A stretch of DNA of 64,000 nt from Doryteuthis pealeii (lineage: Eukaryota > Mollusca > Cephalopoda > Myopsida > Loliginidae): positions 94,044,145 through 94,108,144 of the forward strand of contig CM042141.1 in NCBI GenBank assembly GCA_023376005.1. Reading direction: 5' to 3'. How positions within the stretch are numbered: the first letter of the stretch is position 1; each line of letters opens with the position of its first letter. Below the pieces are notes generated by a model, which had not been told where the DNA came from, did not search any database, and worked only from the letters and a program-made list of their open reading frames with translations. Below are positions 57,366 to 64,000 of the stretch, in pieces. The translations under genes were made by a program, and so were the position numbers.

Positions 57366-57448
57366 TCAGTCTGAATCCCATTCACTCTCTGATGGTGTCA
57401 GTTGTTTGTTGGAACCCAGGGATCCACTTGCAGAGATGGAACTCACAA
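57366..57448 (-). CDS. terminal coding exon of an unidentified gene
   Basis: This exon follows a CTTTATTTGGCAG acceptor on the minus strand. It completes a Val codon begun in the exon at 58243-58337 and reads VVSSISASGSLGSNKQ, then LTPSESEWDSD and a stop (57366-57368). The tail is Ser-rich and acidic, without a transmembrane or zinc motif. Phase agreement with three upstream exons, all with GT-AG borders, is the evidence that it is real. I do not recognise the protein. The 3' UTR would lie below 57366. Confidence 0.72.
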
Positions 57449-57579
57449 CTGCCAAATAAAGAAACAAATCAGCGTCAATTCAGGCAACAAAGATTTTAAA
57501 TAAAAAATGTCAAACCAATATTTTAATAACTGTTCAAATTTTTAGTCCAAATGATCAAATACTGGTAAAAACAGAAAAC

Positions 57580-58110
57580 GTTGGTTGGTTGTATTTTGCA
57601 GCATGTCAACCCTTGTTGGGTTATTTTATGCTGAAGACATTTTGTTTTATTCATTCTTGATGGGTATTCAAAAAAATTTTTTAAACTCAATTTAAAAAAA
57701 AACATGTTTTTTCTATTTAACCCATAAATGGGACTCTAACAGGTAATAACACTCAGAGTCAAAGTGGACCTGGGAGTAATGGCAATGAAGGGGTACTCTA
57801 CACTCCCTGAGCTCCAGAACTGGAACTTCACCATTAGATACAGGTTAGTATCACATCCAGGACACTAAGACCCTCAGCCACTGCCTTCTAGCACATACAT
57901 GATAAAAAGGGTTGGGGGTTTACCATAAGGGCAACAGGGTTGGGACAATCATATAGGTGCTAGGCCAAATCAACACAAGGTCTTTTTTGACATAGGGATT
58001 TTAATGGGGTATCCTGTGAGGAACCAACTCATGATTCTGTAATAATGGATCTGCAAGACTACCATTTTTGCTACCCCTCTACCCAGGTGATGCTGGGTAG
58101 CTGCTTCTCA
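57580..58110 (+). repeat. family A dispersed repeat (intronic)
   Basis: GTTGGTTGGTTG, GCATGTCAACCCTTGTTGGG, CCTCAGCCACTGCCTTCTAG and GGGTTGGGACAATCATATAG. It is the longest copy of this family in the window and lies in the last intron of the minus-strand gene. Confidence 0.75.
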
Positions 58111-58242
58111 TAAATAATAAAACTTAAAGAAAAAAAGAAAAACTGTATTTAATGTTTATTAAATACATCAAGCCAATACAATGTTTAGATGAGTGTGAGA
58201 TTATTCCACTGAATAGAAAAAGTTGATTGAAATGATGATTAC

Positions 58243-58337
58243 CTTTTGATGAAGATCCCCACACACCAGTGCTGTATGTATTAGATGAAGCATCAGTCTC
58301 TACGTGACCCCCCTTTGTAGCAGGAGTTGATGAAAAC
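58243..58337 (-). CDS. internal exon of the unidentified gene
   Basis: 95 nt with acceptor TTTTTGTTGTAG and donor AAAAG|GTAATC. One base completes the codon from the preceding exon; then FSSTPATKGGHVETDASS and NTYSTGVWGSSSK follow, and one base remains. It is Ser/Thr-rich and probably unstructured. The length and borders are typical of a short cephalopod coding exon. Confidence 0.75.
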
Positions 58338-58344
58338 CTACAAC

Positions 58345-59810
58345 AAAAATTCAAATGGAATTAAAAAGAATTGAATCATCAATCAGATTTCAGTTTTTGT
58401 AAATCTTTTAATATCAAACTGATGTTTTTGTTTTATTTTTCATGATAAATACAAAGATTGAATTATACACATATTAGATAAAATGTGACCCATTGGGACA
58501 CCCATTCAGCTCTGGGTAGATAATTGAGATTAGGGAAAAGTGAGTTTGCAAAGCGAATTAAATTTAAAAAAAAAAAATTTTTTTAAATGGCCAGACAAAA
58601 CATTAAAATCATTTTGTAAGATTTCTAAGAAAGGGAAGATTTTACCTAATTTAAGCTACGGGTTGCTACTTATGAAATTTAAGATAGAAATACATTTCAA
58701 ATTCTCCCATCTCTCTCTCTAATCTCTGAGAGAAACTAACATATATAACGAGGAGGTAATCAAGATATACATACGGGGGAAGAAAGTGATAGGCAGAATG
58801 TAAAGTAAGAGGTTGATCAGTTTTTGACTTAATTGCAAATTACGACTAATGAGAACCAATTTGAATGGAATTTTTTTCAAACATACCTCAATCCTAAAAG
58901 TAAGGAATAATTTAGTATAATTTTCATGTTCTTAAACTAAATAGTAAAAAAGCCTTTAGGAAATAAAAATTGATTCGCTCAGCTTTAGTATAATAATAAT
59001 AATAATAATAATAAAATATATTTTGTTAGGGGAGATAACTCTTCCCTAACAAACAATATGTCTCTTCACTAAAAGTGTAGTATCAGGCAACAGAGGAGAA
59101 AGAGCACAAGTAGCAACTAGGAAGGAGGAAGAAAAAAGATGGCTTCATGATACACATACACGTGTGAACAGTAAGCGTATTTTTCTATACAAATCCTCCT
59201 GTACCATGGTCAGTGAGAAATAAAAACAAATATTGTTGAATTTTAAAATACATCTGTTTTCTATTATATTTTGTTTTGTTCCTGTGATGGAGAACGAGAA
59301 AGGAAAGGGGGCAAGACATTGTCTTGCCTGCTGGGATTGCACCCGCGTCCTCCCGCATGCGAAAACAGATGCGATGTAGGAACTGGAAGGATGCAAGGTT
59401 TGATTGATGTGCCCGGATGTTTGGCTAATATGCCCATAAAATAACAAGTAAGTCAAGCGCGGGGCAGTCAGCAGCAGCAGAAGCAGTCGACGACGAAGCG
59501 CTTTTCAGTAAGGAAATGTGATTTTGAACTGCTAAAGATTATTTCGACTACGACGACGGATTTTTTTTGGCTGCTAGACGAAGAATGTGTTGACCAACAG
59601 AGGGTCTGACTTGTGAGAAGACTGAGAACTGACTTGTTTTTGGTTCCCCCTTGGCAGGAGCTTGTTGATTCGAAGGTCTATTTCGCCCCATATACCCTCC
59701 CCCCCTTCTATACTTCCTAATATTTTGGGTTATAACATACTTCACTATAGAGAACAGAGAATTCAGTGTATTTAATTGACATAATATATCAGACAGGATA
59801 AATCATTTAA
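58345..59810. other. intronic DNA, no gene recognised
   Basis: It contains an (AAT)n run (58989-59014), a GTTAGGG...CCCTAAC hairpin with the GGGGAGATAACT motif (59029-59052), and a GC-richer patch (59290-59690) with no readable domain. Confidence 0.5.
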
Positions 59811-60419
59811 TCTTATTATAATGGAGATTGTGTGTCTGTCTGTAACTGAAACTATATCAGTACCCAAGTCATAATTCCTTTAGTTATTTACATCACATTC
59901 TCCATGATTTTATTTTTTATTCAAACCTCGATTAAAATTGCTTTACATTATTAATACTCTTGGCCTTATGAACATATCATAACATGTTTATATATGCAAC
60001 AAAATAGTGGTTTACAGTGTTAACGGGAAGGCTAATTTGCATATTGATCTTAAAAATTTGGTTTTAATAGATATGTGCTTGGTATTATTGATTTCTAATT
60101 GTTTGGTTTTATTTTAATAAACAAGAGCAAAAATCTCAGAGATAAATCTTAAAAGAAATCCATTAACAAGAAGAAATAACTGTAATTTTATTCTTTACTT
60201 CCTATTTTAACTAAATAGTTAAATTAGGAAAATTTAGCAATGAAAGACGGGAGCGATGGAAAAGTTAGTTTCAAAATTGTTCTATTTTTCGATTTTACCC
60301 TCCTCTGTTTCAAATCATTTTTATCTGCGCTCTGATTTAGTTTCATTAGTCTTTCTAATCTATTTAATCACATTAAAACTTAAATACTTGCACCCGGATG
60401 GTGCATATGGTCTTACTAG
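59811..60419 (+). mobile_element. complete non-autonomous Helitron
   Basis: It starts A|TCTTATTATAATGG and ends GCACC-CGGAT-GGTGC hairpin, then CTAG (60416-60419) and T. At 609 bp it is the uninterrupted reference copy for those at 13887, 14450 and 23534. It lies in an intron of the minus-strand gene. No protein is coded. Confidence 0.9.
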
Positions 60420-61085
60420 TAGTGTTAAAATTTAAAAAAAAAAAACATTAAAAAACAGTGAACTGTTTATTATACACAGATCGTATGAATGAAATAAGAA
60501 GAATCTGAGTGGCAATTAAGTCTATTAGGTATATTAGATGCCAATTAAATTTACTAGAGATTAGTTTAATTGTGTAGGGATTACATTCCTTACTTGCCAT
60601 GGTTCTCCAATTTGATGCAAGGGGACATGAAAGGTAATTACTTCCCATGTCTGCCAATAGGCACTAGCTGGTGTAGTAAGCAGCAATATAAAAGAAGTGC
60701 CAAAGTCAACTCTAGCGTTGGCAGAGTTAACAGCTAATACCTCCTGTCTACAGGACATGGTGACTTTTGCCCACCCCTCCCAGCAATCACATCATGCACA
60801 GCACACGGAAACATGCTCAACATGTAAATTTACATTTTCCTTTCTACTAGTTATTATATCAACGACCTTAATACTCTCTACTAAAAGACTATTTACCTTT
60901 CTTTTTCTACCAGTTACATTTCAAGGACTTAACACTTTCTCTAGTAAAAACTAGTTTCCTATTAGTACATTTTGCTCATACAACTTTGTATAAGCTCTTC
61001 CTTGTAACTCATATTATGTTTGTATTCTCTTCTGTTAAGTTATATTATATATTATATTATATTAGTGAAATAGATCACTAATTAG
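60420..61085. other. intronic DNA, no gene recognised
   Basis: Mixed A/T-rich DNA with a TATAT-rich stretch at about 61035. Confidence 0.5.
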
Positions 61086-61290
61086 GATTGAGCCTATTCC
61101 AGTAGTGACCAGGTTTGAATTCAGAGTTTTCCTTCTCCTAGACTGGTTGCCTAACCATGGTTAAAGAGCCCAGTCTGCCCTACTATTTACTCATAGCTGG
61201 AGGGAGAGTAGTTGGATTCACACCTTTCCCAAGGGTATTAGCGCTATGTGAACTGTAGATGTAAGTTTGCTCAGGCAATAAAATATTCTT
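61086..61290 (-). repeat. SINE-like dispersed repeat
   Basis: On the plus strand: GAATTCAGAGTTTTCCTTCT, ACTATTTACTCATAGCTGG and CACCTTTCCCAAGGGTATTA. It shares modules with 13310, 25555 and 55010. Confidence 0.7.
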
Positions 61291-61391
61291 GTTATTACTT
61301 TGTCCTGAATTTTTCTCTCTTATTCTGTATAAGGAAATAATATATTCAACCAATTATTGTTCTTCTACATATGGAATAGTTTGATTCTTAC

Positions 61392-61465
61392 CTGGGAATT
61401 TGAGGTTTATTATCCAGAAAATCATCTTCCAAAGATGAAACTTTGGAAAAATCTGAATCATCTGC
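61392..61465 (-). CDS. internal exon of the unidentified gene
   Basis: 74 nt with acceptor TTTTGTTTTTAG and a strong CCCAG|GTAAGA donor. It reads ADDSDFSKVSSLEDDFLD then NKPQIP and leaves two bases. Both this exon and the one at 63921 are in phase 0 where they meet. The segment is strongly acidic. Confidence 0.75.
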
Positions 61466-61469
61466 CTAA

Positions 61470-62600
61470 AAACAAAATTCAAATAAGATCAACAACAGAA
61501 ACAATAAATTCTTTCAGTGGTGGAATATCAAAAATGATGAATATAGAAGATACAAAACAATCAAATAAACAAAACTCTTTATGATAGAAAAAATAAAAAA
61601 TATAAATTCAATAACCTAAAAAAGTGATTTTAAAATTTAAAATTCATTTTCTTAAAACTCAAAAAACAGATAATGTAGCAAGTTTTTTTTTTCATAGTAT
61701 TAAAAAATGTAGTTTTCTTTAAATTGATGCAAAAAAAAATTATTCTATCTAAGTTAAACTGAGTTTTTCACTACCTTAAAAATTTCAAGGTCCATTATAT
61801 ATGTGCAAGATTATTATGGACTAACTATCAATTTTAACCAAAAGATAGCCCAGAATTTTATCTTTGAAAAAATCTAAGTTAAAAACCATGCATAACCTGG
61901 CAACATATTTTAAAAGAATTAAAACGATTTTTTAAAAATCGTCAATTTAAATTATGGAAGCCTAAAAGAGCCATTTATCTTGCTCTCTGACCACGTGATT
62001 TTTGAGCGAATTCAACGCATCTCACAAGTTTGTGAACGAATTCAACGCATCTCACAAGCTATTATAATTCATTCATAAAGGAAGACTTTATTTCAAAAAG
62101 TACATTGTTCTTTTATTATTTATTTATTTATTACATTCCTTTCAAAAATAGTAAACTGGAAATTAATACCTAATCTAATTAAAATAAAAAAATTAAATTA
62201 TTGAACACTGAAATTAAACTGAATGTTCTTAAAAATATATTTTACACATAAATTAAAATTTAAAGTAAAGATTTATTTCAAATATAAGATCTTAATTCTT
62301 GATATACCGATCATTTCATTAAATTCGGATTATTATTTTAATTTTGCTGATTCTTTTTTTAAATTGTTGTGCTTAACAAATAAATTTTGTTCATGATTTA
62401 AACATTTTCCGTTTTAAAGTAAAAAAAAAAAATGAAAACAAAAAAAATGATTTTACGTGTTTGTTTTTTTAACACTTAGCGCTTTTTTCTTAAACTAAAA
62501 ATTAATCTTTACTTTTTAATCATAATTGACGCAATACTTTTAAAATTCATTATTCAACAATGTTTAACCGAAGTTCAAATCTGGGTATTTGAAACATACG
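61470..62600. other. intronic AT-rich DNA
   Basis: A 26-bp tandem duplication (GAATTCAACGCATCTCACAAG twice, 62008-62057) is the only distinct feature. Confidence 0.6.
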
Positions 62601-62719
62601 AAATAGAATTATGTCACTCTAAATAACATTGGGCCTCCATATCTTTTTTCACCTATCGTAAAAAAAAACAGGAGAGTTCTAATCTTTAGAGACAGGCGTC
62701 TTTGCCAATCTCTGCACAT

Positions 62720-62721
<2 letters not shown>

Positions 62722-62750
<29 letters not shown>
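62722..62750. repeat. (TA)n tract at left flank of Penelope remnant
   Basis: About 29 bp of TA immediately before the inverted arm. Confidence 0.95.
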
Positions 62751-62753
<3 letters not shown>

Positions 62754-62755
62754 AG

Positions 62756-63834
62756 TGGAGGATTTAAATAAATCTGACAAAATGTAGTTGAGAATAGAGG
62801 AAAGTGTGGATAAAACAGCATAAATTTAGTGGATATTTTGCCTCATATTGAATGAAGCTTCGTCAGCTTTATTGAACATAGGTACTTGTACATTTGCTTT
62901 TATAATGAAAAGGTGAATAGGTGATGGATGAGGCATCAGACCTTTAACCCTACCAACCAACATACATAATAAACCACTTAATGACAAACTAACCGTTCTA
63001 GGAATAAAAGTCATACAAACCACCTCCCAAACAATTAAGGACTTCACCAGCTCCTCCACACGCACAAACACTCCTAACACACCCAACACCAACACCCCCA
63101 ATGCTGGCATCTACACCATTCCATGCAACAAATGCTACATTGGTGAAACCCAACGCAGTCTTGACAAACATGTCTATGAGCATAAGAGATCAATAAAGAC
63201 AAATGACAACAAAAATGCCCTATTCACACACACAACTGACTTCAACCATACATTCAATTTCAACTACGCATCACTACTTAAACCCATACATAATAAGAAC
63301 CTACGCCATCTGTGCAAATTGGCACTCATAGCAAATAACGAAACAATAAAACAAAGACCGGGGTTTTTCAACCTCGATACATCTATTGTAAAAATCAAAT
63401 TCAAAAATGGATAAAATAGAAATCCAACCAAAAATACTCCACCCCAAAATCTCCAAAACTTTCTGCCAACTAAAGACTGATGACCTAAATTTCCTCACTA
63501 CCAAATGACCTACTTCCCTGCACTCTGTGCCACCCTGACTATCAAATTTCCTCTAACACACATCAACACATCTGATCAACTCACATGACCCACAGGCCAA
63601 TATAAAATTTCTCTTCCAAGTCAACCGACTGACCCTACAGAAAAAGAAAAAATCCCTAATCACCAACACACCCATCAATGCCTCACCCATCACCCATTCA
63701 CCTTTTCATTATAAAAGCAAATGTACAAGTACCTATGTTCAATAAAGCTGACAAAGCTTCATTCAATATGAGGCAAAATATCCACTAAATTTATGCTGTT
63801 TTGTGCTGTTTTATCCACACTTTCCTCTATTCTC

Positions 63835-63838
<4 letters not shown>
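62756..63838 (+). mobile_element. Penelope-like element reduced to GIY-YIG between inverted arms
   Basis: The inverted arms are about 150 bp (about 62770-62925 and 63690-63838; shared CCTCATATTGAATGAAGCTT and ATTATAAAAGCAAATGTACA with complements). Between them is only the endonuclease region and a non-coding tail; the RT is wholly missing. (TA)n lies on both sides. It is in an intron of the minus-strand gene, in opposite orientation. Confidence 0.82.
62960..63413 (+). pseudogene. Penelope GIY-YIG endonuclease remnant
   Basis: The open frame reads LTVLGIKVIQTT, a Thr/Asn/Pro-rich linker, then AGIYTIPCNKCYIGETQRSL and DKHVYEHKRSI, the GIY-YIG core with catalytic Arg. FNHTFNFNYASLL, LALIANNETIKQRPGFFNL (Glu of the nuclease) and the end KFKNG, stop at 63411-63413, follow. 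The core is uninterrupted over about 150 residues, an unusually intact frame for a remnant without RT. Confidence 0.85.

Positions 63839-63889
<51 letters not shown>
63838..63889. repeat. (TA)n array at right flank of Penelope remnant
   Basis: About 52 bp of pure TA. Confidence 0.97.
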
Positions 63890-63894
<5 letters not shown>

Positions 63895-63920
63895 TCAATA
63901 AAAAAAGAGTCAGCATTCAC

Positions 63921-63983
63921 CTTTGGTGTCTCATTTTTATTTAATAAATCAACAGCTCCTGTAAAATGTACTGATGGTCGATT
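63921..63983 (-). CDS. internal exon of the unidentified gene (most upstream seen)
   Basis: 63 nt, exactly 21 codons, with acceptor TATATTTTCAG and donor CCAAAG|GTGAAT. It reads NRPSVHFTGAVDLLN then KNETPK. The upstream part of the gene must lie right of the window. The order from here is 63921, 61392, 58243, 57366, together 103 complete codons plus the stop. I could not name the family. Confidence 0.72.
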
Positions 63984-64000
63984 CTGAAAATATATTAAAT

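Noticed and set aside
1..64000. CRISPR array, bacterial operon, rRNA
   Set aside because: Regular repeats are microsatellites or transposons; the genes have introns and no ribosome-binding sites or rRNA segments were seen.

Overview
This is a eukaryotic, intron-containing, AT-rich, repeat-saturated genome segment. Several features point to a mollusc, most likely an octopus-like cephalopod: tRNA-derived SINE families, Penelope-like retroelements, hAT, mariner and Helitron remnants, many (TA)n arrays, and the AAGGGAGATAACTC-type motif that is frequent in molluscan DNA. The species assignment is inference. There is no prokaryotic gene organisation, CRISPR array or rRNA.

Only two host genes are visible, one at each edge. 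At the left (+ strand, 134-5542) are the last two coding exons of an acyl-CoA delta-9 desaturase (stearoyl-CoA desaturase), split by a 4.8-kb intron that holds a dead mariner. At the right (- strand, 63983-57366) are four short exons, joined in consistent splice phase, that encode the acidic, Ser-rich C-terminus of a protein I could not identify. Its introns hold a Helitron, SINE-like copies and a Penelope remnant.

From left to right, the rest is mobile DNA. 0.5-1.7 kb: mariner. 9.9-10.6 kb: foldback element. 13.9-15.1 kb: two non-autonomous Helitrons nested head to head, making a palindrome of more than 1 kb. 15.3-20.2 kb: a hAT-type element (6-bp target duplication, broken transposase) into which a 2.9-kb foldback with arms of about 0.7-0.8 kb has inserted. 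20.2-26 kb: foldbacks, Penelope terminal fragments, a truncated Helitron, SINEs and (TA)n. 26.7-31.2 kb: GC-richer dispersed repeats, two 3' ends of one LINE family, and a LINE reverse transcriptase split by a Gypsy-type integrase/LTR fragment. 33.5-36.8 kb: a block of diverged repeated modules with a Penelope fragment. 37-39.7 kb: two RTE-like LINE remnants. 40.5-41.5 kb: second mariner-type element. 42-44.5 kb: LINE fragments, including an endonuclease-bearing 5' half. 47.6-49 kb: SINEs and a LINE tail. 51.3-54.3 kb: a nearly complete Penelope-like element (reverse transcriptase plus GIY-YIG) with inverted terminal repeats, between (TA)n tracts. 55.2-56.0 kb: a mariner-type terminal-repeat pair enclosing a LINE fragment. 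62.7-63.8 kb: a second Penelope element reduced to GIY-YIG between inverted arms.

No new cellular system is evident. The most interesting signals are nested and foldback architectures, hammerhead-ribozyme-like cores in several Penelope termini, their repeated association with (TA)n, the 33.8-36.7 kb module family with a recurrent peptide frame, and the unidentified right-edge gene. All comparisons were made by eye, so repeat boundaries are approximate unless a target duplication is stated.
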